A stretch of DNA of 64,000 bases, from positions 434,001 to 498,000 of the forward strand of contig NZ_CP158367.1 in NCBI RefSeq assembly GCF_040267685.1, in the 5' to 3' direction. This stretch comes from Proteinivorax tanatarense. Lineage in GTDB: Bacteria > Bacillota > Proteinivoracia > Proteinivoracales > Proteinivoracaceae. The translations under genes were made by a program, and so were the position numbers. Shown here piece by piece: positions 18,494 through 27,434 of the stretch; positions within the stretch are counted from its first letter, which is position 1; every line of letters begins with the position of its first letter. The notes below the pieces were generated by a model. The model did not search any database, was not told the origin of the DNA, and saw only the letters and a program-made list of their open reading frames with translations.

Positions 18494-19243
18494 ATGAAGA
18501 AATTGATTATTAACGCAGATGACCTTGGCTTAACAGAAGGCTGCAATAGGGGAATAATAGAATGTATTAAAACCGGTGTTGTTACAAGTACAACTTTGAT
18601 GGTTAATATGCCCCAAGCGGCAAATGCCATAAAAATGGCTTTGAATAACAACATAAATGAGCTAGGGCTGCACTTGACTTTAACTAGTGGCAGTCCCATC
18701 CTTCCCCCTGAAAAAGTTCCTACTTTAGTAGATTCTAGAGGAAAATTTTACCGAAGTATAGACAGACTATTAAAAGTGATGGACATAGAAGATGTAAAAA
18801 AAGAACTAGAAGCCCAAACTGCTTTCTACATAAACTATGGCTTAAAATTATCACACATAGATAGTCACCATCATGTTCATACCCATGAAGTAATAAAACA
18901 AATAGTTGCACAAATAGCATTAAAAAATAGAGTCCCGGTTAGACAAACAAATGAAGAAATGAAAAACTGGCTAAGGGGGCTAGGAGTAGCAACAACGGAT
19001 ACTTGTATTATGGATTTTTACGGAGAAGATATTTCTGTTGAAAAACTTAAAGAACATATCCTCAGTGCTAAAAATGGCATAATAGAAGTGATGTCTCATC
19101 CAGGATATGTTGATTGCAACTTAAAAAAAATAAGCTCATATAATCTACAGCGAGAGCAGGAACTCAGCATTTTAAAGGATAACCAGTTTATGGAATGGCT
19201 GTCAGAAAACAAGATAGAATTGGTTTCTTTTACTGATATATAA
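18494..19243 (+). CDS. chbG: ChbG/YdjC-family carbohydrate deacetylase
   Basis: 249 residues. The N-terminal NADDLG carries the metal-binding aspartates, and IDSHHHVHTH the metal histidines. E. coli ChbG removes one N-acetyl group from diacetylchitobiose-6-phosphate, a step needed before cleavage by the GH4 enzyme. That makes this gene the best evidence that the operon serves chitin disaccharide. An AGGAGG site precedes the ATG. It is the last gene before the first repeat array. Confidence 0.9.
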   Translation: MKKLIINADDLGLTEGCNRGIIECIKTGVVTSTTLMVNMPQAANAIKMALNNNINELGLHLTLTSGSPILPPEKVPTLVDSRGKFYRSIDRLLKVMDIEDVKKELEAQTAFYINYGLKLSHIDSHHHVHTHEVIKQIVAQIALKNRVPVRQTNEEMKNWLRGLGVATTDTCIMDFYGEDISVEKLKEHILSAKNGIIEVMSHPGYVDCNLKKISSYNLQREQELSILKDNQFMEWLSENKIELVSFTDI

Positions 19244-19330
19244 GGATAAAACCCACTGGAGATATTGTAAAATATTAACTATGTATTATAATTAAGGTAG
19301 AATGGCAAAACAATTTTAATAAAATAGAGA

Positions 19331-20745
19331 AAATAGAATCCCCAATATGCTGACATATCCGCAGGCAATGAATTACCTGCTACGGTGTGTGATTGAGGGT
19401 ATCGCAGATGTTGGATGATGTCGTAGCGGGGAATTCATTCCCCGTGATATTGTGAGCAGAAATAGGTAGATAGGTTTTGAATTAGAGATATGAATCCCCA
19501 ATAATGCTGACATATCCGCAGGCAATGAATTACCTGCTACGGGGTGTAATTGAGGATATCGTAAATGTTGGATGATGTCGTAGCGGGGAATTCATTCCCC
19601 GTGGTGCTGTGAGCAGAAATAGGTAGATAGGTTATGAATTAGAGATATGAATCCCAAATAATGCTGACATATCCGCAGGCAATGAATTACCTGCTACGGT
19701 GTGTGATTGGAGGATATCGCAGATGTTGGAGGGTGTCGTAGCGGGGAATTCATTCCCCGTGGTGCTGTGAGCAGAAATAGGAGATAGGTTTTGAATTAGG
19801 GATATGAATCCCAAATAATGCTGACATATCCGCAGGCAATGAATTACCTGCTACGGTGTGTGATTGAGGATATCGTAAATGTTGGATGATGTCGTAGCGG
19901 GGAATTCATTCCCCGTGATATTGTGAGCAGAAATAGGTAGATAGGTTTTGAATTAGAGATATGAATCCCAAATAATGCTGACATATCCGCAGGCAATGAA
20001 TTACCTGCTACGGTGCGTGATTGAGGATATCGTAGATGTTGGATGATGTCGTAGCGGGTAATTCATTCCCCGTGATATTGTGAGCAGAAATTGGTAGATA
20101 GGTTTTGAATGAGGATGTGGAATCTCACTTACGCTGACATATCCGCAGGCAATGAATTACCTGCTACGGTGTGTAATTGAGGATATCGTAGATGTTGGAG
20201 GGTGTCGTAGCGGGGAGTTCATTCCCCGTGATATTGTGAGCAGAAATTGGTAGATAGGTTTTGAATGAGGATGTGGAATCTCACTTATGCTGACATATCC
20301 GCAGGCAATGAATTACCTGCTACGGTGTGTGATTGAGGATATCGTAGATGTTGGAGGGTGTCGTAGCGGGGAATTCATTCCCCGTGGTGCTGGAGCAGAA
20401 ATAGGTAGATATGTTTTGAATTAGAGATATTGAATCTCACTTATGCTGACATATCCGCAGGCAATGAATTACCTGCTACGGTGTGTGATTGAGGATATCG
20501 TAAATGTTGGATGATGTCGTAGCGGGGAATTCATTCCCCGTGATATTGTGAGCAGAAATAGGAGATAGGTTTTGAATTAGGGATATGAATCCCCAATAAT
20601 GCTGACATATCCGCAGGCAATGAATTACCTGCTACGGGGTGTAATTGAGGATATCGTAAATGTTGGATGATGTCGTAGCGGGGAATTCATTCCCCGTGGT
20701 GCTGTGAGCAGAAATAGGTAGATATGTTTCGAATTAGGATATGGA
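19331..20745 (+). repeat. REP/BIME-like tandem array 1, nine units of 156-157 bp
   Basis: Units begin (CATATCCG anchor, minus one base) near 19352, 19509, 19666, 19823, 19980, 20136, 20292, 20448 and 20604. Each holds hairpin A (GCAGGCAATGAATTACCTGC followed by TAC) and, after about 47 bases, hairpin B (GTAGCGGGG-AATTCATT-CCCCG), then a linker of about 75 bases. On its own strand each hairpin has GTAG at its 5' foot. Units differ by a few substitutions and one-base indels. Frames across the array are chance products, and no gene is present. Confidence 0.93.
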
Positions 20746-20785
20746 AGACAATGATGCTTTCTTTTAAGAAATAGTATAGCAAAAC

Positions 20786-20878
20786 GTAAGCTCAGAATGA
20801 CATTTCCACTAGGTAGATGGGGGATTTTAAAACTATCTAAACTGGGGTTATACCAAAAAGTTGTGTTTTTCAGTCGCC
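20786..20878 (+). promoter_or_regulatory. Dispersed leader element upstream of nagA
   Basis: It shares CTCAGAATGACA, GGTAG-T-GGGGGATTTTAA and the end CAGTCGCC with elements at 35688 and 41345. Its last base lies 28 bases before the nagA start codon, the same distance as in the other two. I could not find a left-arm partner for its end here. Confidence 0.5.
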
Positions 20879-20906
20879 TAAAAAAGTTTATAAGGAGGGG
20901 CTTTTC

Positions 20907-22079
20907 TTGAAAACAATTATCAAAAATGCAAAGGTTATAGCACCACATGAAGTTATTGACGGGTCCAGTGTTGTTATTGAGGAAGGGAAAATAGTAGATG
21001 TTTTAGATAGCACCAGTAAATTATCTAAAAAGGACCATTCAGTTATAGATGCCCAAGGAAAGTATTTATCTCCAGGATTTATTGATATCCATAATCATGG
21101 TAATTCTGGATATGATTTTATGGATAGTACTTTTGAAGCTATAGAAAAAATAGCGGAATTTCATTTAAAAAATGGTGTAACAGGCTTTTTAGCTACCACA
21201 ATTACAGCGTCTAAGGAAGAAACTATAAACGCGCTAAAAAATGTAAAAGACTATATTAATAATGTCCAAAAAGATAAAGCAAAAATACAAAGTGAGTTAC
21301 TAGGAGTGTATTTGGAAGGACCATATTTTTCGCAAAAGAAAAAAGGGGCACAACCCCTTAAGCATATAAAAAACCCTGATGTTAATGAATTAAAAGAGCT
21401 GGTAACTATCTCGGGAAACAGCATAAAGGTGGTGGCGTTAGCTCCTGAGTTGCAGGGGGCTAGTAAGGTTTTGGGATACCTGGAAAAACAAGGTATAGCA
21501 CCGTTTGCTGGACATACCGATGGTTCTTTTGAAGAAATCAAAAAGGCTATTTTTCACGGATTGGTAGGTACAACTCACTTGTTTAATGGAATGAGAGGAT
21601 TTTCCCATCGAGAGCCTGGTGCAGTAGGTGCTGTGTTAATTGATGAGCGTGTTATGTGTGAATTAATATGCGATGGAATCCATGTTCACCCCGGAGCTAT
21701 GGAGCTAGCATATAAATTAAAGGGTAAAGAAGGACTGATTTTAGTGTCTGATGCTATGATGGCCGCTGGATTGCCAGAAGGTGAATATCAGTTAGGTGGG
21801 CAAAAAGTATTTGTTAAAGGTAAAGCGGCAAGGCTAGAAAACGACTCTTTAGCAGGATCCACCCTTACTTTAAATAAAGCTGTTTATAATATGATAAATA
21901 TGGTTGGTATCCCTGTTTGCGAAGCAGTTCGCATGGCTACATTAAACCCTGCACAAATGATAGGGGTATCTCGAGATAAAGGGAGTATAGAAGCAGGCAA
22001 AGATGCGGACTTAATTATTTTTGACGATGAAATAAATGTAACAGATGTAATAATTGGTGGAATTACTAGGAGGTATTAA
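20907..22079 (+). CDS. nagA: N-acetylglucosamine-6-phosphate deacetylase
   Basis: 390 residues, amidohydrolase superfamily. It converts GlcNAc-6-phosphate to glucosamine-6-phosphate and acetate. Metal and substrate residues are visible in DIHNHG, LEGPY, GHTDGSF, THLFNGM and the catalytic aspartate in VSDAM. The TTG start follows AAGGAGGGG. The stop is one base from the nagB start, so the pair is coupled. It continues the chitobiose pathway upstream, although a 1.4-kb repeat array now separates the two units. Confidence 0.95.
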   Translation: MKTIIKNAKVIAPHEVIDGSSVVIEEGKIVDVLDSTSKLSKKDHSVIDAQGKYLSPGFIDIHNHGNSGYDFMDSTFEAIEKIAEFHLKNGVTGFLATTITASKEETINALKNVKDYINNVQKDKAKIQSELLGVYLEGPYFSQKKKGAQPLKHIKNPDVNELKELVTISGNSIKVVALAPELQGASKVLGYLEKQGIAPFAGHTDGSFEEIKKAIFHGLVGTTHLFNGMRGFSHREPGAVGAVLIDERVMCELICDGIHVHPGAMELAYKLKGKEGLILVSDAMMAAGLPEGEYQLGGQKVFVKGKAARLENDSLAGSTLTLNKAVYNMINMVGIPVCEAVRMATLNPAQMIGVSRDKGSIEAGKDADLIIFDDEINVTDVIIGGITRRY

Positions 22080-22080
22080 A

Positions 22081-22845
22081 TTGAAAATATTAGTAGGGAA
22101 AAATTATGATAGAGTTAGCGAAATGACAGCAAATATAATTGCTACAAAAGTTAAAGAAAAACCTGATGCCGTTTTAGGACTAGCAACTGGTGGAACCCCC
22201 AAGGGTGTTTATAAGCGATTAATAGCTATGTACAATGATAAAAAAATTGACTTTTCCAAAGTTAAAACTTTTAACTTAGATGAATATTATGGCCTAAGTA
22301 GTAATCATCCTCAAAGCTATGCTTACTATATGAAGACTAATTTTTTTGACTATATTAACATCAAGGAGGAAAACGCCCATATCCCTGATGGATTAGCACA
22401 AGATATTGATGAAGAATGTCACCGGTATGAGCAGGCGATTAAAGATTGCGGTGGCATCGATTTACAACTTTTAGGTATCGGACATAATGGGCATATAGGC
22501 TTTAACGAGCCAGATGATGCATTGCATACTTCCACACACTTGGTAAACTTGCATGAAAAAACAATAAGTGCCAACAGTCGTTTTTTTGGAAAGGATGAAG
22601 AAGTTCCTCGTCAAGCGATAACTATGGGGATAGGCTCGATATTTGGAGCAGATGAAATTGTGTTGATAGCATCTGGGGAGGATAAAGCAGAAATTATTGC
22701 TAAAATGATAAATGGACAGTTATCATCAAAACTACCAGCTTCAATGCTTCAAATTCACAAATCGCTGACAATAATTATAGATGAGCCTATTCAAAAGCAT
22801 CTTTATGCCGAAGGTGTGTTAAAAGAGCAGTTAAAAGTAGTGTAA
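22081..22845 (+). CDS. nagB: Glucosamine-6-phosphate deaminase
   Basis: 254 residues from the TTG at 22081, set by AGGAGG overlapping the end of nagA; a longer reading from 22054 would overlap nagA without a ribosome site. It converts glucosamine-6-phosphate to fructose-6-phosphate and ammonia. LATGGTPKGVY binds phosphate; FNLDEYYG and GIGHNGHIGFNEP hold the catalytic acid and histidine. Length fits the short Firmicute form without the allosteric tail. It ends with a good terminator. Confidence 0.95.
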   Translation: MKILVGKNYDRVSEMTANIIATKVKEKPDAVLGLATGGTPKGVYKRLIAMYNDKKIDFSKVKTFNLDEYYGLSSNHPQSYAYYMKTNFFDYINIKEENAHIPDGLAQDIDEECHRYEQAIKDCGGIDLQLLGIGHNGHIGFNEPDDALHTSTHLVNLHEKTISANSRFFGKDEEVPRQAITMGIGSIFGADEIVLIASGEDKAEIIAKMINGQLSSKLPASMLQIHKSLTIIIDEPIQKHLYAEGVLKEQLKVV

Positions 22846-22860
22846 AATTAAAAAGGAATA

Positions 22861-22895
22861 AAAAAATGGAACAAGATAAAATGTTCCATTTTTTT
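22861..22895. terminator. Terminator between convergent nagB and cheX
   Basis: AAAAAATGGAACA and TGTTCCATTTTTT form a 13-bp stem with an 8-base loop; it can act on both strands. Confidence 0.85.
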
Positions 22896-22900
22896 ATATG

Positions 22901-23353
22901 CTACTTTAAAGCTATGTCTATTTCCATCTCTCCAATACTGGTTTGTAATGGAAGAGCTAATGAGGTAGTGTCCTTTGGAATCTCAGGTGCTTTATCTATG
23001 TAAACCTTAGGGGTTGAGATATCACAATCATACCTTGATGAAGAAAGGTTTGTGGCTGCATTTCCACTTATTATATTTGTAACTTCCTTCAACGCAGAAG
23101 TTACGAAGCTATCTATGGTATCTATGTCCATACCAGACATTATCTTAATCATTTCTATCGGCATTTGTTTAGGAAATCTATAGATAATAACACCTGACAA
23201 ATCTCCAGTTACATCAATTTTAACAGAGACCGCATTGTCACCTTTGTTAGAGGCGGGTTGAATAATATTATCTTTACTGACATCTAAATCCAGCATCATT
23301 TTAAAAACTTCAGTGGTAGCTTGATAAAACGGGTTTACAAATTCAGCATTCAC
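22901..23353 (-). CDS. cheX: CheX-like chemotaxis phosphatase domain protein
   Basis: 150 residues of the CheC/CheX/FliY fold. The phosphatase signature E-x2-N appears in LKEVTNIISGNAA. Members dephosphorylate CheY-P in the cytosol. It starts with a GTG at 23353 that overlaps the TAG of the hemerythrin gene, so the two are coupled. The coupling suggests that an oxygen- or redox-binding hemerythrin modulates a chemotaxis output; that is inference. Confidence 0.8.
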   Translation of the reverse strand: MNAEFVNPFYQATTEVFKMMLDLDVSKDNIIQPASNKGDNAVSVKIDVTGDLSGVIIYRFPKQMPIEMIKIMSGMDIDTIDSFVTSALKEVTNIISGNAATNLSSSRYDCDISTPKVYIDKAPEIPKDTTSLALPLQTSIGEMEIDIALK

Positions 23354-23769
23354 TACTTCTTCCCTCCTTTGATATTCGCATAATCGGCAATTTTTTGGTC
23401 ATGGGATGCCACATGGTTTATAAGCCATGCCATAAGTTTTCCGGCAAAAGACTGAACCAAGTCTTCCTTAAAACCTTCCTTTTCAAATTTTTCAGCAAAC
23501 TGATTTACTTCATTTTTGAATTCTTCATGAATTTTTACATGCTCTTTATACTCAGGAAAGTTAATCTCTTTCATATACCTTTCCTCATCGTCAAAATGAA
23601 CAACAACATATTCCTGCATAAAGCTCATGGTAGATTTCACTTTTTCTAACTTATCTTCCCAATCACCATCTTTACGAACAGTGCTGACAAAATCAGTCAC
23701 TCTGCTAAATAACTCTTGGTGCTGATTATCGACCTTTTCTACACCTACTTTATACTTATCTTTCCACAT
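23353..23769 (-). CDS. Bacteriohemerythrin
   Basis: 138 residues with the full set of di-iron ligands of the family: H in NQHQEL, H and E in VVHFDDEE, two H in EYKEHVKIH, and H plus D in HVASHDQ. It binds oxygen reversibly and may carry or sense it in an anaerobe. It is the first gene of a two-gene unit with cheX, which favours a role in aerotaxis. The start follows a GGAGGCGAG site. Confidence 0.92.
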   Translation of the reverse strand: MWKDKYKVGVEKVDNQHQELFSRVTDFVSTVRKDGDWEDKLEKVKSTMSFMQEYVVVHFDDEERYMKEINFPEYKEHVKIHEEFKNEVNQFAEKFEKEGFKEDLVQSFAGKLMAWLINHVASHDQKIADYANIKGGKK

Positions 23770-23950
23770 AATCTCGCCTCCGTATTTAAAATGGTTATTA
23801 TTACTGTTAATTTAATTGTACTACAAATAGGAGGTTTTTAAAATACTAGAAAGATAATTTAATATTACTATCTGCCTACTTAAAAAGAAAACTTTCCTGA
23901 CAGTTAATGGACTTTTACAGAGGGGTTTATTATCATAAAAATTAGGGGTA

Positions 23951-23970
23951 AGGAGGTGAATTTTATGTAA
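23951..23970 (+). other. Perfect ribosome site followed by ATG-TAA (start-stop)
   Basis: AGGAGGTGA at 23951-23959, then ATG at 23965-23967 and TAA at once. It lies in the leader of the gene at 24029. It may trap ribosomes or be the relic of a lost gene. Confidence 0.4.
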
Positions 23971-24028
23971 GAATTAACATTAGGCTGAAAAATAGCTGGG
24001 TTTACAATATTATAAGGGAGGTAAAAAA

Positions 24029-24868
24029 ATGTTTAAAAGATTTATTGCACTGTTTTTGAGTTTGACAGTTCTATTAACTTCAAGTAATGTTCTTTTTGCT
24101 AATAATAAGAGCGCGGTAAATGCAAACGGAAAGACTGTTTATGTAGATGGGGTTGAATACTTTGTTAGTGTGGATGAAGAATTTAACACAATAGTGGAAA
24201 CCGTTGGCATAGAAAATCAAGCAAAACTTATTCTAGGAAAAAATGGAAATGGATTTATTACTGTTAATAATAGTGATATAAAGGGATATAGCATTAATAA
24301 TAATGATAAAATTGGAGAAGTAAAAGTTAATGAGTTAAATGGTCAGAATATAGATGCAAAAATAAAACCCTTAGGCGGTAAAAATGAATCTGTTCATTTA
24401 AAAAACATAAACGACTTGAATAGTGCTACATTCAATGAGGTAGGAGTTCAATCGGTTACAGCTGGAACTATAATTATCGGAGGATCCTTATTAAAAGCAT
24501 TACTAGCAGCTGGGTTAGCGATTACTGTTGCAGGTATTACAGTCTATGCTGTAGAATCAGTTATTGACCAAGTAAGGGAGAATAGACAAAAGTTTTATAA
24601 AGCGTACTTACGTCGAAATAATGTTTATATTGCTCCAAAACCAATTCCTAGAACTCAGGCAGTTACTAGGGTTGCAAGTGGTGGCAAAGACTCTGACGTT
24701 TACACTTATCAACAGTTTAGAGCCAGATCTCTTGTGGAATCAACTGGGTATGGTGTCTCTCAAGTAGAGAATCATAGACGTTATCGATTACAGCCCGGGA
24801 CTTTCTTTGATCATTATCATCCTATTCCCAGAAATGGTTCTCATGTGTTTTTTGGCACTCCTAAATAA
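24029..24868 (+). CDS. Secreted protein with possible C-terminal toxin domain
   Basis: 279 residues. A signal peptide occupies residues 1-25 (…TSSNVLFA). The first half is beta-rich and unrecognised. A glycine/alanine-rich hydrophobic segment (about 147-180) could span or insert in a membrane. The last 90 residues are basic and end in FFDHYHPIPRNGSHVFFG, a histidine-rich tail of the kind seen at the extreme C-terminus of bacterial polymorphic toxins. The gene at 24891 looks like a matching immunity protein. The toxin call rests on this tail and the gene pair only; no catalytic family is recognised. Confidence 0.6.
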   Translation: MFKRFIALFLSLTVLLTSSNVLFANNKSAVNANGKTVYVDGVEYFVSVDEEFNTIVETVGIENQAKLILGKNGNGFITVNNSDIKGYSINNNDKIGEVKVNELNGQNIDAKIKPLGGKNESVHLKNINDLNSATFNEVGVQSVTAGTIIIGGSLLKALLAAGLAITVAGITVYAVESVIDQVRENRQKFYKAYLRRNNVYIAPKPIPRTQAVTRVASGGKDSDVYTYQQFRARSLVESTGYGVSQVENHRRYRLQPGTFFDHYHPIPRNGSHVFFGTPK

Positions 24869-24890
24869 TTTACATTTTATTATAAATGAG

Positions 24891-25367
24891 GTGATCCATA
24901 TAGTAATCATAAATATAAAAAATCCCACAAAGCAGGTATATAAAGACTTATTAGCTGTAGCTTTTGAGGTCTGTGATATATTTGTTTTAGTTGTAAGAAA
25001 AGACCTGGATAAGAATGATAGCTTAAATACTATTTTGCAAAGGCTTGAACCCTTTCTTATTAAAAGTAGAGAACAATCAAAATGGCCTGGCACAACTACT
25101 TATGGCGAAGAACCGGTAGCAAAGGTTCATTATTATAGAACCGATAATGCCGCCAAAGATATACTAATACAAGCCGCTGATTCACTATATAAATGGATCC
25201 AGCCCGAGCTTCCAGAAGACTTATCTTTTTTAAAAAGAGAAAAGGAATGGCTTATCAACACTTCACATGAGAAAGACTGTCTTATTATTACAAATGAAAA
25301 AGCAGAAATAAATAATATCGTTAATATTGAAGGAATTAAGACAAAGATGGAAAAAATAGAAGGTTAA
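24891..25367 (+). CDS. Putative immunity protein
   Basis: About 158 residues counted from the GTG at 24891. That GTG is inside the ribosome site GAGGTGAT, so the true start may be a non-standard codon, for example the ATA at 24900. No signal peptide is present, so it is cytosolic, as expected for immunity to a secreted toxin. The C-terminal half contains LPEDLSFLKREKEWLI and SHEKDC, a pattern I associate with small immunity-like proteins next to toxins. It lies 22 bases after the putative toxin. The assignment is moderate. Confidence 0.6.
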   Translation: MIHIVIINIKNPTKQVYKDLLAVAFEVCDIFVLVVRKDLDKNDSLNTILQRLEPFLIKSREQSKWPGTTTYGEEPVAKVHYYRTDNAAKDILIQAADSLYKWIQPELPEDLSFLKREKEWLINTSHEKDCLIITNEKAEINNIVNIEGIKTKMEKIEG

Positions 25368-25399
25368 ATATCAACTGTTAGTTATTCATTTAATACTTA

Positions 25400-25446
25400 A
25401 AAGGGAAAGTCACATAAAAAAAACTCATTCATGTGGCTTTCCCTTT
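25400..25446 (+). terminator. Rho-independent terminator
   Basis: AAAGGGAAAGTCACAT pairs with ATGTGGCTTTCCCTTT (16 bp, one wobble). Confidence 0.8.
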
Positions 25447-25600
25447 ATTAAACAAATTAAATGGATGCTACAGGATAAACTTATCTTTTCACTCCTTTTG
25501 AAGCATAATAATTATAACCCTTTATCGCAGATGTAACTGGCTGAACCCACTTCATTATATGACGGGACGCTTTAGTCAGGTTGCCGACGGGTTTAATAAA

Positions 25601-25632
25601 CAATCAGCGGAGTAAGGAAACCACACTGATTG
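25601..25632 (+). other. CAATCAG hairpin, copy A
   Basis: CAATCAG (25601-25607) pairs with CTGATTG (25626-25632), 26 bases before the ATG at 25659. The same stem with different loops recurs at 34950 and 50050. Confidence 0.45.
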
Positions 25633-25658
25633 AAGTTTTCTTTAAAGGAGTGTTTTAA

Positions 25659-26648
25659 ATGTTGTCGAAAGTAGCAAAGGTTTTTGTAGCCTCTATTTTA
25701 TCGGTTTTGTTATTGTCGTCCTTTGCTGTAGCGGAAATTAAGGTAAATAATCCTTATGAAAATGTAAAATGGGATAGCTTTGGTCAATATAAAGGAAATT
25801 TGCATACTCACACAAACCACAGTGAAAAATACAATCCATCAGCGTTAAAGCCAGAACAACTTATTTTAGAATACAGTAATCGTGACTATGATATATTGGC
25901 TATAACAGACCACAACACATTAACTTGGCCATGGGATGATTATACTAAAGAAAATAGCTTAAAGATGTTACCAGTGCAAGGCAATGAAATATCTAACACT
26001 CACCATTTATTAAGCTTATTTTCTGATTTTAATACTACAATGAGTAATGAAAAAGAAGTTCTTAAGCAAATAGGAGAGAAAGAGGGGTTAGCTATTATGG
26101 CACACCCTGGCAGATATAACGCTTCCTCAAAATGGTATGCTAACTTATTTGTAACATACCCTCACCTTGTTGGCATGGAAGTTATTAATCAAGGTGATAG
26201 GTATCAAGATGACAGGGAAATGTGGGATAAAACATTATCTGTATTACCTCCGGACAATCTATGCTGGGGATTTGCCAATGACGACACCCATAAAGTTGAA
26301 CATATAGGGAGAGATTGGAATATATTTCTACTACCGGAGCTAACTGAGGAAGATTTAAAAGATTCTATGATTACAGGAGCTTTTTACTTTTCCTCTATAA
26401 GTACATTAGAAAATGTTGTGGGGTGCCCTCCCATAATAAATGAGATAAATGTTGATGAAAAGCTGAATACAATTTCAATTAGCGCCCAAAATTCTCAAAA
26501 AGTAGTTTGGATATCAGAGGGGAATATAATTCATATAGGTGACTCGGTAAACTATAAGAACGCAAAAGGTATGGGGAGCTATGTTAGGGCAGAAATAATT
26601 GGAGAGGGAGGGGTGAGTTACACTCAGCCCTTTGGTATAAAAAAATAG
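25659..26648 (+). CDS. Exported PHP-domain phosphoesterase-like protein
   Basis: 329 residues with a signal peptide (about 1-25, …SFAVA-E). The PHP metal site is visible: NLHTHTNHSE, ITDHNT, GNEIS, MAHPGR and NDDTH. Such proteins hydrolyse phosphoesters with a di- or trinuclear metal centre. Here the domain is outside the membrane, so its target is probably an extracellular phosphorylated compound. An AAAGGAG site precedes the ATG. Confidence 0.85.
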   Translation: MLSKVAKVFVASILSVLLLSSFAVAEIKVNNPYENVKWDSFGQYKGNLHTHTNHSEKYNPSALKPEQLILEYSNRDYDILAITDHNTLTWPWDDYTKENSLKMLPVQGNEISNTHHLLSLFSDFNTTMSNEKEVLKQIGEKEGLAIMAHPGRYNASSKWYANLFVTYPHLVGMEVINQGDRYQDDREMWDKTLSVLPPDNLCWGFANDDTHKVEHIGRDWNIFLLPELTEEDLKDSMITGAFYFSSISTLENVVGCPPIINEINVDEKLNTISISAQNSQKVVWISEGNIIHIGDSVNYKNAKGMGSYVRAEIIGEGGVSYTQPFGIKK

Positions 26649-26695
26649 ATTAAAGAAGAGATAACAGACGTTCCACTTAAAAATAAGACAAGAAT

Positions 26696-26736
26696 AGTCC
26701 GTTATTATATTAGATGTTCAAATATAATAACGGACT
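26696..26736. terminator. Terminator between convergent genes
   Basis: AGTCCGTTATTATATT and its perfect complement AATATAATAACGGACT with a 9-base loop. Confidence 0.85.
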
Positions 26737-26786
26737 TTCTTTATCAATTTTCACCAAACCATGCTATTTGATATGTTTTTTTATTT

Positions 26787-27434
26787 TTAATTTAATGTAT
26801 AACTTCTCTCCCAAGTATCACTTTTAGTTATCCCAGCAGGGAATCCTGCTATTTCAACCCCAAGCGTAAAATATCCATCTACTTTGAAATTAACTGTATC
26901 TCTAGGAACAACATTTGAACTAATGGTGTACGTGGAATTAGTTTGAGTCCAACTTATTCCGATTTGAATTCCTGATAGATAACTATTAATGTTGCGCACA
27001 GGGTTAGATGACGTAAATTGTAGGTACTGTGTTTGATATGGGACTCTTTGGTAATCGTATTTAAAAGAGATATTTTTCCAGCAAGCTGCTTTAATTCCCC
27101 ACCCAGCAAATGGAGAGTACCATCTCAAAGTATCAATATCTGTGGATGAACCAAAAGAAAATGGCGCCACTTGGTTTTGTAATCGTACTTCAGTTTTATC
27201 ATCCATATCTTTAAAACCAAAATCTGATATAAATTCCTCAAATTCTTCTATGGAATCAAATTTTAAAAAAGATGATATGTCTGAAGTATCTTCATCAAAA
27301 TTAAAATCATACTCTAATGCTAAATCCTCTAGGCTATCTTTAATTGTTTGTTCATTACTTGATGCTTCTACAGGAATTATAAAAACTAATGTCAAAATCA
27401 AACATAAACTCATAACCCTTAAAAATTTTCCCAT
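26787..27434 (-). CDS. Secreted protein of unknown function
   Basis: 215 residues from the second ATG (27434); the first ATG at 27443 touches the GAAGGGA ribosome site. A signal peptide ends near PVEA-SS. An acidic region (about 28-80) precedes a beta-rich, aromatic C-terminal half (about 90-215) with alternating Thr/Ser/Tyr, as in small extracellular beta-sandwich proteins. No family recognised. A convergent terminator lies downstream. Confidence 0.7.
   Translation of the reverse strand: MGKFLRVMSLCLILTLVFIIPVEASSNEQTIKDSLEDLALEYDFNFDEDTSDISSFLKFDSIEEFEEFISDFGFKDMDDKTEVRLQNQVAPFSFGSSTDIDTLRWYSPFAGWGIKAACWKNISFKYDYQRVPYQTQYLQFTSSNPVRNINSYLSGIQIGISWTQTNSTYTISSNVVPRDTVNFKVDGYFTLGVEIAGFPAGITKSDTWERSYTLN

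Noticed and set aside
19331-20745. CRISPR array
   Set aside because: The period is 156 bp with the whole unit repeated, no unique spacers, and no cas genes nearby.
20625-20948. Minus-strand reading frame of 107 residues
   Set aside because: It runs through repeat sequence and the nagA leader, has no ribosome site, and resembles no protein.
25530-25640. Cyclic di-GMP riboswitch (GGGACGC motif) before the PHP gene
   Set aside because: Only the GGGACGC stretch matches; the conserved GCAAA and receptor segments and the closing stem are absent.
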